Assembly: GCA_003640645.1 (NCBI GenBank)
Contig: QGHH01000005.1
Coordinates: forward strand, 62,001-126,000
Origin: Fredinandcohnia aciditolerans
Lineage (GTDB): Bacteria > Bacillota > Bacilli > Bacillales > Bacillaceae_L
Length of the DNA: 64,000 bases
Reading direction: 5' to 3'
The notes under the pieces are model-generated. The model was given only the letters and a program-made list of their open reading frames with translations. It was not told where the DNA came from and made no database searches. Positions 47,018 through 59,323 of this stretch are shown one piece after another (within the stretch, counting starts at the first letter, position 1; each line of letters begins with the position of its first letter). A program made the position numbers and the translations under genes.

Positions 47018-47575
47018 ATGGCAAATAACACATTAAATCAAGTAAAAGATAAAATGTCTAAAGCAGTCCAAGCATTGTCTCGTGAACTAGCAACTGTAAG
47101 AGCTGGTAGAGCGAATCCAGCAATACTTGATAAAGTTACAGTTGATTACTATGGTGCACCAACACCTCTTAATCAGCTGGCTTCAATCAACGTACCTGAA
47201 GCTAGAATGCTTGTTATTCAACCATATGACAAATCAGTATTAGGAGATATGGAAAAAGCGATTCAGAAGGCTGATTTAGGCTTAAACCCAACAAATGATG
47301 GCTCGATCATTCGCATTTCAATTCCGCCATTAACTGAAGAAAGACGCCGTGATTTGGTCAAGCTTGTTAAGAAATATGCAGAAGAGTCAAAAGTTGCGGT
47401 TCGAAATGTTCGTCGTGATGGTAATGATGATTTGAAAAAGCTTGAAAAGAATGGTGAGATCACTGAGGATGAATTACGTAGTCTTACAGATGATATTCAA
47501 AAATTGACAGATGAATCTATTAACAAAATTGATTCAGTTGCAAAAGAAAAAGAAAAAGAAATCATGGAAGTCTAA
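47018..47575 (+). CDS. frr: Ribosome recycling factor
   Basis: A 185-residue tRNA-mimic that splits post-termination ribosomes with EF-G. Long helices of domain I include [21 protein letters not shown]; the small domain has [15 protein letters not shown]; the end has [25 protein letters not shown]. Normal length. RBS AAGGGGG lies within the end of pyrH. Confidence 0.98.
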   Translation: MANNTLNQVKDKMSKAVQALSRELATVRAGRANPAILDKVTVDYYGAPTPLNQLASINVPEARMLVIQPYDKSVLGDMEKAIQKADLGLNPTNDGSIIRISIPPLTEERRRDLVKLVKKYAEESKVAVRNVRRDGNDDLKKLEKNGEITEDELRSLTDDIQKLTDESINKIDSVAKEKEKEIMEV

Positions 47576-47606
47576 TCCATTTCAATGTACAATATATTGT
47601 AAAAAG

Positions 47607-47635
47607 ACCCTCTTACGTTTACAGGGGGTTTTTTT
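47607..47635 (+). terminator. Rho-independent terminator after frr
   Basis: A 7-bp stem, ACCCTCT / AGGGGGT (one T-G pair), followed by seven Ts. A perfect 14-bp palindrome, TACAATATATTGTA (47588-47601), lies just before it. Confidence 0.8.
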
Positions 47636-47725
47636 GTTAATACTGTCTACTAATTAGTTACCTCGAACTAAACAAATGGTAAAATGAGTGAAACTCAATT
47701 GAGACGGGTGTTGGAGGACTTGTTC

Positions 47726-48487
47726 ATGTTTGGAAAATTTAAAAAGACAAAAAAGGAGCCAGTTACTATTTCTGAAGAAGAAATAGTCAAAGGGCCAATA
47801 CCTAACCATATAGCAATTATCATGGACGGAAATGGGAGATGGGCAAAAAAACGGTCATTGCCACGCACTGCTGGTCACCATGAAGGAATGAAAGTAGTAA
47901 AGAGAGTAACTAAGCTTGCAAGTAGACTTGGAGTGAAGACTTTAACAGTCTACGCATTTTCAACAGAGAACTGGAAGCGTCCAGAGGATGAGGTTAATTA
48001 TTTATTAAAACTTCCCCAAGAATTTATGGGCACATTTCTACCAGAGCTTATAGAAGAAAATGTACAGGTTCGAATCATGGGGAATAAAGATGCGATACCT
48101 GCACATACTCAAAAAGCGGTGGATAAAGCTGTGAATGAGACGAAGGACAATACAGGCTTAGTATTAAATTTTGCACTTAACTACGGTGGCCGTGCCGATA
48201 TCCTGGATGCGGTCAATCATATTCTTTCAGACTATCGTGAGAAAGACCCCCTCCAAAAGATTGATGAAGATCTTTTTAATCAATATTTAATGAGTGCTGG
48301 TTTAGAAGATCCAGACTTATTAATTCGTACAAGCGGGGAAATTCGCTTAAGTAATTTTATGCTCTGGCAACTTGCATACACTGAATTTTGGTTCACCGAT
48401 GTATTATGGCCTGATTTTAAGGAACATCATTTATTAGAGGCTATTCATGCATTTCAAAAGAGAGGTAGACGATTTGGTGGTATATAA
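47726..48487 (+). CDS. uppS: Undecaprenyl pyrophosphate synthase (isoprenyl transferase)
   Basis: A 253-residue cis-prenyltransferase that makes the C55 lipid carrier for cell-wall synthesis. Asp34 lies in AIIMDGNGRWAKKR; HHEGMKVVKRVT, YAFSTENWKRP, LNFALNYGGR and LIRTSGEIRLSNF follow, and the end is GRRFGGI. The ATG at 47726 is chosen, 8 bp after GGAGG; the frame is open to 47684, but the extra residues have no family match. First of uppS-cdsA-dxr-rseP-proS. Confidence 0.97.
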   Translation: MFGKFKKTKKEPVTISEEEIVKGPIPNHIAIIMDGNGRWAKKRSLPRTAGHHEGMKVVKRVTKLASRLGVKTLTVYAFSTENWKRPEDEVNYLLKLPQEFMGTFLPELIEENVQVRIMGNKDAIPAHTQKAVDKAVNETKDNTGLVLNFALNYGGRADILDAVNHILSDYREKDPLQKIDEDLFNQYLMSAGLEDPDLLIRTSGEIRLSNFMLWQLAYTEFWFTDVLWPDFKEHHLLEAIHAFQKRGRRFGGI

Positions 48488-48523
48488 TCATTACGACCAA
48501 ACCGTAATAAAAGGAATGATACA

Positions 48524-49318
48524 ATGAAACAAAGAATAATAACGGCAATAATTGCAGCAGCAGTCTTTCTACCGATAGTTATTTTTGGTGGAGTCCCGTT
48601 TACTATTTTAGTCTATTTGATGGGAGCAATTGCTATATTTGAACTTTTACGGATGAAGCATATTAATATTGCATCAATCCCTGGTGTAATCTCTATTATA
48701 TTGTTATGGGTTATTTTAGTTCCAAGTCAATATAATGACTTTTTTGAGACCCTTCAAATTACGAAGATCGAAATAGTCCTTCTAATTGTTTTATTTATTT
48801 TAACCTATACTGTTATTTCAAAAAATAGCTTCAGTTTTGATGATGCTGGCCTTGTGATTCTGTCAGCTCTATACATAGGATTTGGTTTTTATTATATGAT
48901 TGAAATAAGAGCGATGGGATTAGCATATATATTTTATGCATTCGTTGTTATTTGGACAACCGATTCAGGGGCCTATTTTGTAGGGAGAAAACTTGGTAAA
49001 AATAAGTTGTGGCCGGAAATTAGTCCTAATAAGACCATTGAGGGCTTTGTCGGCGGTATTGTGACTGCTATTGTATTTGCATTCATTTTTAACATGATTA
49101 CAGATTTATTTGATTCCTTCTTATCACTAATTATCGTGACATTGTTTGTGTCTGTTTTTGGACAAATTGGGGATCTAGTAGAATCTGCACTTAAAAGACA
49201 TTATAATGTGAAAGATTCTGGAACATTACTACCTGGACATGGTGGAATATTAGATAGATTTGACAGTATGATATTCATTCTGCCAATCCTTTATTTCTTA
49301 AGTGCAATTATTCAGTAG
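48524..49318 (+). CDS. cdsA: Phosphatidate cytidylyltransferase
   Basis: A 264-residue membrane enzyme with about seven hydrophobic segments that makes CDP-diacylglycerol from CTP and phosphatidic acid. The signature near the C terminus is SVFGQIGDLVESALKRHYNVKDSGTLLPGHGGILDRFDS, and TTDSGAYFVGRKLGKNKLWPEISPNKTIEG supplies further active-site residues. Stands between uppS and dxr. Confidence 0.97.
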   Translation: MKQRIITAIIAAAVFLPIVIFGGVPFTILVYLMGAIAIFELLRMKHINIASIPGVISIILLWVILVPSQYNDFFETLQITKIEIVLLIVLFILTYTVISKNSFSFDDAGLVILSALYIGFGFYYMIEIRAMGLAYIFYAFVVIWTTDSGAYFVGRKLGKNKLWPEISPNKTIEGFVGGIVTAIVFAFIFNMITDLFDSFLSLIIVTLFVSVFGQIGDLVESALKRHYNVKDSGTLLPGHGGILDRFDSMIFILPILYFLSAIIQ

Positions 49319-49342
49319 TGGTTGTTTATTGGGAGTGAGTTT

Positions 49343-50500
49343 GTGAAAAAAGTAAGTTTATTAGGGGCTACAGGCTCAATTGGACAGCAAACATTGGATG
49401 TAATTGAAAATCATCCTGAAAAACTACAGCTTGTAGCAATGTCAATTGGAGAAAATGTTGCTCTTGGTCGAAAAATTATTCAAAAGTTTTCACCAAAGCT
49501 TGTATCGGTAAAGTCTAAAGAAACATGTGAAATATTGAAAAGTGAATTTTTAAGTAATATCCGATTTGTATACGGGGATGAAGGATTAATTGAGGTGGCT
49601 ACTTACGATGAAGCAACCATAGTCCTAAATTCTGTAGTAGGAAGTGTAGGGCTTTTACCTACATTAAAAGCAATTGAAGCAAAGAAGACGATAGCCCTTG
49701 CTAATAAGGAAACATTAGTTACTGCAGGACATCTAGTGATGGATGCAGCACAACAGAATGGGGTTCCAATATTACCAGTAGACAGTGAACATTCGGCTAT
49801 TTTTCAGTGTCTTCAAGGCGAAAAAGAAAAAAGTATCGAGAAAATCATTCTTACCGCTTCAGGTGGAAGTTTCCGTGACCAAACACGTGAGGAACTTAAG
49901 AATGTATCTATTGAAGATGCATTAAATCATCCAAATTGGTCAATGGGTGCTAAAATTACAATAGATTCTGCGACAATGATGAATAAAGGGTTAGAAGTAA
50001 TTGAAGCTCATTGGTTGTTCAATCTTCCTTACGAACAAATTGAAGTACTTCTACATAAAGAAAGCATCATTCATTCAATGGTCGAGTTTCATGATAGTAG
50101 TGTCATTGCACAACTGGGGACACCGGATATGAGAGTACCCATTCAATATGCCTTTTCATATCCAGACCGTTTTCCAATGGCTGCATCTAAAGAGAGACTG
50201 CGACTTTGGGAGATAGGTAAACTACATTTTTCAAAGCCGGATTTTGACCGATTTAGATGTCTTGGATTTGCCTTTCATGCCGGAAAAATAGGTGGGACCT
50301 TACCTACCGTATTAAATGCCGCAAATGAAGAGGCAGTTTCAGGGTTTTTAAATGGAAAAGTCTCTTTTTTACAAATTGAAGACATCATTGAGAGAGCAAT
50401 TGAGAAGCATGATACTGTACAGCACCCAAGCTTAGAAATCATCCAAGAGATAGATCAACAAACACGGGCTTATGTTCGTGGATTAATCGAGAATAAATAA
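49343..50500 (+). CDS. dxr: 1-deoxy-D-xylulose 5-phosphate reductoisomerase
   Basis: A 385-residue enzyme of the MEP isoprenoid pathway. The NADPH-binding start is [18 protein letters not shown], with [13 protein letters not shown], the metal site [25 protein letters not shown] and [27 protein letters not shown]. The GTG at 49343 follows GGGAG by 7 bp; the TTG at 49322 is less likely. It provides precursors used by uppS. Confidence 0.97.
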   Translation: MKKVSLLGATGSIGQQTLDVIENHPEKLQLVAMSIGENVALGRKIIQKFSPKLVSVKSKETCEILKSEFLSNIRFVYGDEGLIEVATYDEATIVLNSVVGSVGLLPTLKAIEAKKTIALANKETLVTAGHLVMDAAQQNGVPILPVDSEHSAIFQCLQGEKEKSIEKIILTASGGSFRDQTREELKNVSIEDALNHPNWSMGAKITIDSATMMNKGLEVIEAHWLFNLPYEQIEVLLHKESIIHSMVEFHDSSVIAQLGTPDMRVPIQYAFSYPDRFPMAASKERLRLWEIGKLHFSKPDFDRFRCLGFAFHAGKIGGTLPTVLNAANEEAVSGFLNGKVSFLQIEDIIERAIEKHDTVQHPSLEIIQEIDQQTRAYVRGLIENK

Positions 50501-50550
50501 AGATTTAGATACACTTTTTATAGTCAATCTAACAAAAGGTGGTTAAATAT

Positions 50551-51810
50551 GTGGAGACTGTGATAGCCTTTATCATTATATTTGGTGCACTCGTATTTTT
50601 TCATGAGTTGGGACATCTCGTTTTAGCTAAGCGAGCAGGAATTCTCTGTCGTGAATTTGCAATAGGGATGGGGCCAAAGGTATTTACCTTTAAAAAAAAT
50701 GAAACATTATATACGATTCGTCTCCTTCCTATTGGCGGATATGTTAGAATGGCTGGCGAAGACCCGGAAATGATTGAAATTAAACCCGGCCATAATATCG
50801 GGTTGTTATTTGATAATGCTGGAAAAGTTGAGAAAATTATCTTAAATAATAAGGATAAGTATCCAGATTTAAGAGTAATGGAGGTTGAGGAAGCAGATTT
50901 AGAGCATAATCTATTTATTGCGGGCTATGAGGATGGAGAGGACGAGGTTCTAAAAAGATTTGAAGTAAGTGAGACTGCGTTTTATGTGGTCGACGGACTA
51001 GAAACTCAAATTGCTCCATATAATCGTCAATTCGCTTCCAAGACGCTATTGCAACGGACACTGGCAATTGCTGCGGGTCCGGCAATGAATTTTGTCCTTG
51101 CCTTTATCATTTTAATTGCAATTGGTTTATTACAGGGTACGCCCATTGATAAGCCAATTCTCGGAAAGCTAACTGAGGATGGGGCAGCATTTCAAGCAGG
51201 TCTCCATGAAGGAGATATTGTTCGTGAGATTGATAATGAACAAGTTTCTACCTGGAATGATATTGTAAATATTATTCGCGCAAATCCGGAAGAAGAAATT
51301 GGATTTGTAGTTGAACGTAATGGAGAATTATTGGATATACCTGTAACTCCGAAAGCTCAACAAATTGAGGACCAAACTATTGGTATCATAGGTGTTTATG
51401 GGCCAGTTGAAAAATCAGTACTGCCTTCCTTGAAATATGGGGTTATGGAAACCTTCATGTGGACAAAGGAGATTTTACTTGGACTTGGAAAGCTTATTAC
51501 TGGTCAGTTCTCGATTGATATGCTTTCTGGACCAGTTGGAATATATGTATCAACCGATACAGTTGTTCAATCTGGAATCTATTATGTAATGAAATGGGCT
51601 GCGATTCTAAGTATTAACCTTGGAATCGTAAACCTTTTACCATTGCCTGCCCTTGATGGAGGGAGACTAGTGTTCTTTGCGTTAGAAGCCGTTCGTGGAA
51701 AACCAATTGATAAGCAAAAAGAAGGAATGGTTCATTTTATTGGCTTTGCCTTATTAATGCTTTTAATGTTGGTTGTAACGTGGAACGATATTCAAAGATT
51801 CTTTCTATAA
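50551..51810 (+). CDS. rseP: Site-2 zinc metalloprotease RseP (RasP)
   Basis: A 419-residue intramembrane protease that cuts anti-sigma factors and leftover signal peptides. The zinc motif HELGH is at residues 18-22 inside the first membrane segment; a PDZ domain lies at about 205-270 (GAAFQAGLHEGDIVREI), and the second metal motif is NLLPLPALDGGR. The GTG at 50551 is 8 bp after AAAGGTGG; a GTG at 50539 is inside that site. In B. subtilis it acts on RsiW and FtsL. Confidence 0.96.
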   Translation: METVIAFIIIFGALVFFHELGHLVLAKRAGILCREFAIGMGPKVFTFKKNETLYTIRLLPIGGYVRMAGEDPEMIEIKPGHNIGLLFDNAGKVEKIILNNKDKYPDLRVMEVEEADLEHNLFIAGYEDGEDEVLKRFEVSETAFYVVDGLETQIAPYNRQFASKTLLQRTLAIAAGPAMNFVLAFIILIAIGLLQGTPIDKPILGKLTEDGAAFQAGLHEGDIVREIDNEQVSTWNDIVNIIRANPEEEIGFVVERNGELLDIPVTPKAQQIEDQTIGIIGVYGPVEKSVLPSLKYGVMETFMWTKEILLGLGKLITGQFSIDMLSGPVGIYVSTDTVVQSGIYYVMKWAAILSINLGIVNLLPLPALDGGRLVFFALEAVRGKPIDKQKEGMVHFIGFALLMLLMLVVTWNDIQRFFL

Positions 51811-51813
51811 AAT

Positions 51814-52018
51814 GAAGTTCAAAAATCGGATGAAATTGACGCTTCGGAATTTCTGGGTTGGTTTGCTTTTTTCGTTCCTCACGTATTCTTGAATACGTTC
51901 CGGTACACAAAGCTTCACCGCCTTGAACTTTCGACGCACAGGATGTGTTAGTGTCGGCTTTGCCACATGAAGTGGAGTCTTGGCCGACGTGGTCACTTTC
52001 ACTCTCGTTTTGAACATT
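51814..52018 (+). repeat. Dispersed element with terminal inverted repeats, family D, copy 2
   Basis: It begins AAGTTCAAAAATCGGATGAA four bases after the rseP stop and ends GTTTTGAACATT; the ends are inverted repeats of each other over about 25 bp. The interior has GTTCCTCACGTATT, ATACGTTCCGGTACA and CCGCCTTGAACTTTCGACG, shared with copies at 1288-1570 and 58641-58790. About 205 bp, non-coding, 25 bp upstream of the proS ribosome binding site, same orientation as the other two. Confidence 0.75.
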
Positions 52019-52034
52019 TATTAAAATAAGCTGA

Positions 52035-53759
<1,725 letters not shown>

Positions 53760-53774
53760 ATAGTACAAAAGAAA

Positions 53775-53802
53775 AGGGTACCCGGGTAGTATGGGGTACC
53801 CT
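53775..53802 (+). terminator. Hairpin after proS
   Basis: AGGGTACC (53775-53782) pairs perfectly with GGTACCCT (53795-53802). The tail TAAATATTT is only moderately T-rich, so termination is likely but may be leaky. Confidence 0.55.
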
Positions 53803-53813
53803 AAATATTTGAA

Positions 53814-53929
53814 ATGTGGCAGTGACTTGCCTTGAAACGAGAAATCTGGATACTCCGACAAAGAAGCGTACTTGTGCTTATGAAGGAGGAGTTGAATATT
53901 CTCGAGACTCTAGTCGCTGAAACTAGACA
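53814..53929. repeat. Hairpin-forming dispersed repeat, family B, copy 2
   Basis: Shares GAAACGAGAAATCTGGA, ACTCCGAC, AAGAAGCGT, AGGAGTTGAA and TTCTCGAG with the copy at 1125-1239. CAGTGACT (53820-53827) pairs with AGTCGCTG (53912-53919). Where copy 1 has the pair GCGGCT/AGCCGC, this one has changed on both sides and can still pair. It lies between the proS hairpin and the polC ribosome binding site. Confidence 0.75.
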
Positions 53930-53954
53930 TTCTGTCTGAAGAGGGGGAACGAGG

Positions 53955-56900
53955 ATGGAATTAACGCCACAGCAAAAAGAACGGTTTATGGTCTTGCTGC
54001 AACAGCTTGAATTAACCGATGATGCAATAGTTGCACACTTTGCAAATGCAGGTATTGAAAAACTTATGATTGATAAAGAGAAGAAGGCATGGCATTTCTT
54101 ATTTTCTTTTGAAAAAGTAATTCCAGCAGATGTCATGAGGATATTTTCTACTCAACTTCGAACAAAATTCACACATATAGCTTCAGTGACTTTCTCATTA
54201 AATGTACGATCACAACATGTGACTGAAGAAATGGTACAAGCCTATTGGCCGCTTTGCTTACAAGAATTAGATGGAATCGCACCACCTATTCTATCTTTAT
54301 TGCATAATCAACTTCCAACACAACATGGTCTCAAGCTTCATATCAAGACAAGAAATGACACAGAATCAATTGCGATTAAGAAAAAATACGGACAATTGTT
54401 AGCAAATGTCTATCAATCCTACGGTTTTCCTATGTTCACACTTGAAACTGAGATTGAGGCTTCAAATCAAGAGTACGAACAGTTTTTAGAGAAAAAACAA
54501 CAGGAAGATCAGGAAAGAGCACTATTAGCTGTTGCTGATATGCAAAAGAAAGAGAAGGAAAAGGATCAGAATAATGCTGTTTCTGGACCGATTACAATCG
54601 GATGTACAATCAAAGATGAAGAAGATTTTAAAGAAATCAGTTCAATTCTTGATGAAGAACGTAGAATTGCGATCCAAGGATATATTTTCTTTGCAGAAAC
54701 AAAGGAATTGCGAAGTGGAAGAACTCTTCTGACCTTTAAAATTACAGATTATACGGATTCAATACTAGTAAAAGTATTTTCACGTGATAAAGAAGATGTT
54801 CATCTTCTACAAGGAATTAAAAAAGGGATGTGGGTCCGCTGTCGTGGAAGTATTCAAAATGATACATTTGTTAGAGATTTAGTAATGCTAGCAAATGATA
54901 TTAATGAGATACAGCCGATGAACGAAAGAAAAGACACTGCACCAGAAGGAGAAAAACGTGTCGAGTTGCATGCACACTCTCCAATGAGCCAAATGGATGC
55001 TGTAACTTCTATTAGTCAATTAGTTGGCCAAGCAAAAAAATGGGGTCATACAGCCATTGCATTGACAGACCATGCGGTAGCTCAATCTTTCCCAGAAGCT
55101 TATTCAGCAGCAAAGAAAAACGGGATAAAGATGATTTACGGTGTCGAAGCAAATTTAGTAGATGATGGTGTCCCAATTGCATATAATTCACAGCACCGTA
55201 ATTTAGAAGATGATACGTATGTCGTATTTGACGTAGAAACGACAGGTTTATCTGCCGTTTATAATACAATTATTGAGTTGGCTGCTGTTAAAGTAAAAAA
55301 TGGTGAAATCATTGATCGGTTTGAATCATTTGCAAATCCTCATCACCGATTAAGTGCAACTACTATTGATTTAACTGGAATTACAGATGATATGGTAAGA
55401 TCGGCTCCAGAAGTAAGTGAAGTCTTGGTTAAATTCAAGGACTGGTCCGGGGATGCCATATTCGTTGCCCACAATGCCAGCTTTGATATGGGCTTTTTAA
55501 ATGTTGGCTATAAAAAAGCTGGGCTTGAACAAGCAACAAATCCAGTAATTGATACACTGGAACTCGCCAGATTTTTGTATCCAGAATTAAAAAATCACCG
55601 TTTAAATACATTATGTAAGAAGTTTGATATTGAATTAACCCAGCATCACCGTGCGATCTATGATGCAGAAGCAACTGGCTATTTAGTCATGAAATTATTA
55701 AAGGATGCAGCAGAGAAAGAGATTCAATATCATGATCAGTTAAATGATTATATGGGTCAAGGTAAAGCGTACCAACGTTCAAGACCTTATCATGCGATCT
55801 TGCTAGCACAAAATGATGTAGGACTAAAAAACTTATTTAAATTAATTTCAATTTCACATATTAATTATTATTACCGTGTACCAAGGATTCCACGATCCCA
55901 GTTGCAAAAATATCGAGAAGGTATTTTAGTCGGCTCTGCTTGTGACAAAGGGGAAGTATTTGAGGGTATGATGCAGAAGTCACCAGAGGAAGTTGAGTCT
56001 ATCGCTCAATTTTATGACTATCTAGAGGTACAGCCACCATCAAATTATAAACATTTACTCGAATTGGATTTAATCCAAAATGAGCGTGAACTAAAAGACA
56101 TCCTAAAAAACATTGTTAACCTAGGAGAGAAGTTGAATTTACCAGTTGTTGCTACTGGGAACGTACACTATTTAAATCCTGAAGACCATATTTATCGCAA
56201 AATTTTAGTTCGGTCCCAAGGTGGAGCTAATCCATTAAATCGACATTCATTACCGGAGGTTCATTTCCGTACAACTAATGAAATGCTAGACTGCTTTTCT
56301 TTCCTCGATAAAGAGAAGGCGAAGGAAATTGTCGTAACGAATACACAAAAAGTCTCAGACATGATTGGTGAAGTGAAACCAATTAAGGATGACCTATATA
56401 CACCTAAAATTGAAGGTGCTGAAGATGAAATTAGGAATATGAGCTATAGTATGGCAAGAAGCATCTATGGTGAAGAATTACCTGAGATCGTAGAAAAAAG
56501 ATTAGAAAAAGAACTGAAAAGTATTATTGGGCATGGATTCGCAGTAATCTACCTCATTTCTCATAAGCTTGTTAAAAAATCACTTGATGATGGATATCTC
56601 GTAGGTTCACGTGGTTCGGTTGGTTCATCATTAGTTGCGACGATGACGGAAATTACAGAAGTAAATCCATTACCACCACATTATGTATGCCCAGACTGTA
56701 AGCATTCAGAGTTCTTTAATGACGGTTCAGTTGGTTCTGGATTTGACCTTCCAGACAAAGATTGCCCAAATTGCGGAGCGAAGTATAAGAAGGATGGACA
56801 TGATATCCCGTTCGAAACGTTCCTTGGATTTAAGGGAGATAAGGTACCTGATATCGACTTAAACTTCTCTGGTGAATATCAGCCTCGAGCTCATAACTAT

Positions 56901-58268
56901 ACGAAAGTATTGTTTGGTGAAGAATATGTATATCGTGCTGGAACTATTGGTACAGTTGCTGAAAAAACAGCCTATGGCTATGTTAAAGGTTATGCAAATG
57001 ATCATAATTTGACGATGCGTGGTGCAGAAACTGACCGTTTGGTAGCAGGTTGTACAGGCGTTAAACGAACAACAGGTCAGCATCCAGGAGGTATTATCGT
57101 TGTTCCGGACTATATGGATATCTTTGATTTTTCACCTATTCAATTTCCGGCTGATGATACAAGTTCTGAGTGGAAAACCACACATTTTGATTTCCATTCT
57201 ATCCATGACAATGTACTTAAACTTGATATACTCGGACACGACGATCCGACAGTCATTCGTATGCTCCAGGACTTGAGTGGAATTGATCCAAAAACCATTC
57301 CAACCGATGATCCTGAGGTAATGAAAATTTTCAGTGGTACTGAGTCTCTCGGCGTAACCGAAGAACAAATTATGTGTAAAACGGGTACTCTTGGGATACC
57401 GGAATTCGGGACACGCTTTGTACGTCAAATGCTTGAGGACACCAAGCCGACTACTTTCTCAGAATTAGTTCAGATTTCAGGACTTTCACATGGTACGGAT
57501 GTATGGTTGGGTAATGCACAGGAGCTTATCCATAATAATATATGTACATTAAGTGAAGTTATAGGTTGTCGTGACGATATAATGGTTTATCTCATATATA
57601 AGGGACTAGATCCTTCCCTAGCGTTTAAGATTATGGAATCTGTTCGTAAGGGTAAAGGATTAACGGACGAATTTATTGAAGAAATGAAAAAGAATGATGT
57701 TCCTGATTGGTATATTGACTCATGTTTAAAAATTAAATACATGTTCCCAAAGGCCCACGCCGCCGCATATGTTCTAATGGCCGTAAGGATTGCATATTTT
57801 AAGGTTCATTTACCGTTGCTTTACTATGCAGCATATTTTACAGTTCGTGCAGATGATTTTGATATAGAAGCAATGGTTCGCGGTTCTAGTACAATTCGAG
57901 CTAAAATGGAAGAAATCAATGCCAAAGGGTTAGAAGCTTCAACAAAAGAAAAGAACCTATTAACAGTTTTAGAGTTAGCTCTAGAAATGTGTGAACGCGG
58001 ATTTGCTTTTAATAAGATTGATTTATACCGTTCAAGTGCATCTGAATTTATAATAGATGGAGATGCCTTGATTCCGCCGTTCAATTCGATCCCTGGACTA
58101 GGAACAAACGCTGCAATCAATATTGTGAAAGCAAGAGAACAAGGTGAATTTTTATCCAAAGAAGACTTACAGAAGCGTGGTAAAGTATCTAAAACAATTA
58201 TGGAATATCTTGAAAACCATGGTTGCCTTGAAGATATGCCAGAACAAAATCAATTATCCTTGTTCTAA
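53955..58268 (+). CDS. polC: DNA polymerase III alpha subunit, PolC type
   Basis: A 1437-residue replicative polymerase of low-GC Gram-positives. In order: N-terminal domain, OB fold (about 215-325), split PHP domain ([16 protein letters not shown]), inserted DEDD exonuclease with VFDVETTGL (Asp426, Glu428) and the [10 protein letters not shown] and [11 protein letters not shown] motifs, the rest of PHP, and the palm with [17 protein letters not shown], the zinc ribbon CPDCKH...CPNCG, and [10 protein letters not shown] carrying catalytic Asp residues. It ends in NQLSLF, a clamp-binding-like motif. RBS GGGGGAACGAGG. Confidence 0.98.
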   Translation: MELTPQQKERFMVLLQQLELTDDAIVAHFANAGIEKLMIDKEKKAWHFLFSFEKVIPADVMRIFSTQLRTKFTHIASVTFSLNVRSQHVTEEMVQAYWPLCLQELDGIAPPILSLLHNQLPTQHGLKLHIKTRNDTESIAIKKKYGQLLANVYQSYGFPMFTLETEIEASNQEYEQFLEKKQQEDQERALLAVADMQKKEKEKDQNNAVSGPITIGCTIKDEEDFKEISSILDEERRIAIQGYIFFAETKELRSGRTLLTFKITDYTDSILVKVFSRDKEDVHLLQGIKKGMWVRCRGSIQNDTFVRDLVMLANDINEIQPMNERKDTAPEGEKRVELHAHSPMSQMDAVTSISQLVGQAKKWGHTAIALTDHAVAQSFPEAYSAAKKNGIKMIYGVEANLVDDGVPIAYNSQHRNLEDDTYVVFDVETTGLSAVYNTIIELAAVKVKNGEIIDRFESFANPHHRLSATTIDLTGITDDMVRSAPEVSEVLVKFKDWSGDAIFVAHNASFDMGFLNVGYKKAGLEQATNPVIDTLELARFLYPELKNHRLNTLCKKFDIELTQHHRAIYDAEATGYLVMKLLKDAAEKEIQYHDQLNDYMGQGKAYQRSRPYHAILLAQNDVGLKNLFKLISISHINYYYRVPRIPRSQLQKYREGILVGSACDKGEVFEGMMQKSPEEVESIAQFYDYLEVQPPSNYKHLLELDLIQNERELKDILKNIVNLGEKLNLPVVATGNVHYLNPEDHIYRKILVRSQGGANPLNRHSLPEVHFRTTNEMLDCFSFLDKEKAKEIVVTNTQKVSDMIGEVKPIKDDLYTPKIEGAEDEIRNMSYSMARSIYGEELPEIVEKRLEKELKSIIGHGFAVIYLISHKLVKKSLDDGYLVGSRGSVGSSLVATMTEITEVNPLPPHYVCPDCKHSEFFNDGSVGSGFDLPDKDCPNCGAKYKKDGHDIPFETFLGFKGDKVPDIDLNFSGEYQPRAHNYTKVLFGEEYVYRAGTIGTVAEKTAYGYVKGYANDHNLTMRGAETDRLVAGCTGVKRTTGQHPGGIIVVPDYMDIFDFSPIQFPADDTSSEWKTTHFDFHSIHDNVLKLDILGHDDPTVIRMLQDLSGIDPKTIPTDDPEVMKIFSGTESLGVTEEQIMCKTGTLGIPEFGTRFVRQMLEDTKPTTFSELVQISGLSHGTDVWLGNAQELIHNNICTLSEVIGCRDDIMVYLIYKGLDPSLAFKIMESVRKGKGLTDEFIEEMKKNDVPDWYIDSCLKIKYMFPKAHAAAYVLMAVRIAYFKVHLPLLYYAAYFTVRADDFDIEAMVRGSSTIRAKMEEINAKGLEASTKEKNLLTVLELALEMCERGFAFNKIDLYRSSASEFIIDGDALIPPFNSIPGLGTNAAINIVKAREQGEFLSKEDLQKRGKVSKTIMEYLENHGCLEDMPEQNQLSLF

Positions 58269-58273
58269 TTTTT

Positions 58274-58396
58274 AGATGTCTAGCTCAAGACGCCATCGAC
58301 TCGAGTTCATTAGTCGATCGCTTCTGAAGGTAAAGAGCACCTTCTGCCAGCGCTCGTCTTATGCTTGTCGCCTAAAGCTGAGCGCCTTTCACCTTT
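58274..58396. repeat. Dispersed intergenic repeat, family C
   Basis: Directly after polC. It starts TGTCTAGCTCAAGACGCC and ends GCTGAGCGCCTTTCACC, with internal hairpins GAAGGT / ACCTTC (58325-58330 with 58341-58346) and GACTCGAG / TTAGTCG-like pairs. The pattern (TGTCTAGCTC...GCGCC...CTTGTCG...GAGCGC) is familiar from short repeats in other Bacillus genomes. Only one copy is in this window, so its repeat nature rests on recognition. Non-coding. Confidence 0.6.
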
Positions 58397-58410
58397 CAAT
58401 GTACTTTTAT

Positions 58411-58439
58411 TTGCATATAAATAGCGATTATGTTATAGT
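58411..58439 (+). promoter_or_regulatory. Sigma-A promoter of the rimP-nusA-infB operon
   Basis: TTGCAT (58411-58416) and TATAGT (58434-58439) are 17 bp apart. Transcription would start near 58446 and give an untranslated leader of about 370 nt before rimP, containing two strong hairpins and a family D repeat. No other good promoter is seen in the 546-bp gap after polC. Confidence 0.65.
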
Positions 58440-58470
58440 TTTTATGGAAATGCTATGTATATTACTGGTA

Positions 58471-58494
58471 AAAGAGTGGGGCTTCCCACTCTTT
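58471..58494 (+). promoter_or_regulatory. First leader hairpin of the rimP-nusA operon
   Basis: AAAGAGTGGG (58471-58480) pairs perfectly with CCCACTCTTT (58485-58494) around GCTT. The following ATTCTTTGG is a weak T tract. It may be a weak terminator or a structural element in the leader. Confidence 0.55.
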
Positions 58495-58568
58495 ATTCTT
58501 TGGCTGAGGCTAAAAATTGTGTAACAACGTTAATTTAGATGGAACTTCACTATATTTTCCAACTGCCT

Positions 58569-58594
58569 CCCTGCTATTATAGCAGGGTGTTTTT
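58569..58594 (+). terminator. Leader terminator (attenuator candidate) of the rimP-nusA operon
   Basis: CCCTGCTA (58569-58576) pairs perfectly with TAGCAGGG (58580-58587), loop TTA, then TGTTTTT. It lies about 120 nt into the predicted transcript and 220 nt before rimP. The short stem and interrupted T tract are features of weak terminators that depend on NusA. Confidence 0.65.
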
Positions 58595-58640
58595 ACACTA
58601 CTTAGGAAATACTATGAATAAAACAAAGGAATTCCTTATT

Positions 58641-58790
58641 GGAAGTTCAAAAAGTCCGGTGAAAATGACGCATCGAATTTCTTCGTTGGCTTGCTTATCC
58701 GTTCCTCACGTATTAATTGCATACGTTCCGGTACTCTAAGCTGCGCCGTCTCGAACTTCTCGGTCCTTTTCATCCTCGTTTTTGAACATG
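58641..58790 (+). repeat. Dispersed element with terminal inverted repeats, family D, copy 3
   Basis: It begins GGAAGTTCAAAAAGTCCGGT and ends CATCCTCGTTTTTGAACATG; the ends are inverted repeats. The interior shares CCGTTCCTCACGTATT, ATACGTTCCGGTACTC and AAGCTGCGCCG with the copies at 1288-1570 and 51814-52018. At about 150 bp it is the shortest copy. It ends 12 bp before the rimP ribosome binding site. Confidence 0.75.
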
Positions 58791-58814
58791 TATTTTCAGC
58801 TTAGGAGGAAAAAC

Positions 58815-59288
58815 ATGAGTAAAAAGGTAACACAAATAGTGGAAGAATTAGTGATACCTATTGTAACTGATTTACAGATGGAACTTGTTGATGTTGAGTA
58901 TGTAAAGGAAGGGAAAGATTGGTTTCTACGTGTCTTTATCGACTCCGAAAAAGGGGTAGATATAGAAGATTGTGGATTAGTTAGCGAAAAATTAAGCGAA
59001 AAGCTTGATGAAGTAGATCCCATTCCGTATAACTATTTTCTAGAGGTTTCTAGCCCTGGTGCTGAACGCCCGTTGAAAAAGGACAGTGACTTTGAAAAGG
59101 CAATCGGAAAACAAGTGTATGTGAAAACATACGAACCAATCGACGGTGAAAAGATTTTTGAAGGAGAGCTTACTTCATTTGATGGAAAGCTAGTAACAAT
59201 CAATGTAATGGTCAAAACACGCAAAAAATCTGTAGAAATTCCGTATGAAAAAATTGCAAATGCAAGACTTGCTGTTACTTTTCATTAA
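58815..59288 (+). CDS. rimP: Ribosome maturation factor RimP
   Basis: A 157-residue 30S assembly factor. The N-terminal domain includes [20 protein letters not shown] and the conserved [14 protein letters not shown]; the C-terminal SH3-like part includes GKLVTINV and [11 protein letters not shown]. The ATG at 58815 follows AGGAGGA; the frame is open to 58782, but that part belongs to the repeat. First gene of the nusA operon. Confidence 0.97.
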   Translation: MSKKVTQIVEELVIPIVTDLQMELVDVEYVKEGKDWFLRVFIDSEKGVDIEDCGLVSEKLSEKLDEVDPIPYNYFLEVSSPGAERPLKKDSDFEKAIGKQVYVKTYEPIDGEKIFEGELTSFDGKLVTINVMVKTRKKSVEIPYEKIANARLAVTFH

Positions 59289-59323
59289 TAGGTTTGAGAT
59301 AATAAAGGGGGATTAGGAAACTA

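Noticed and set aside
58276-58739. Two short open frames between polC and rimP
   Set aside because: They cover repeats, the promoter and hairpins, have no ribosome binding site and no recognisable protein pattern.
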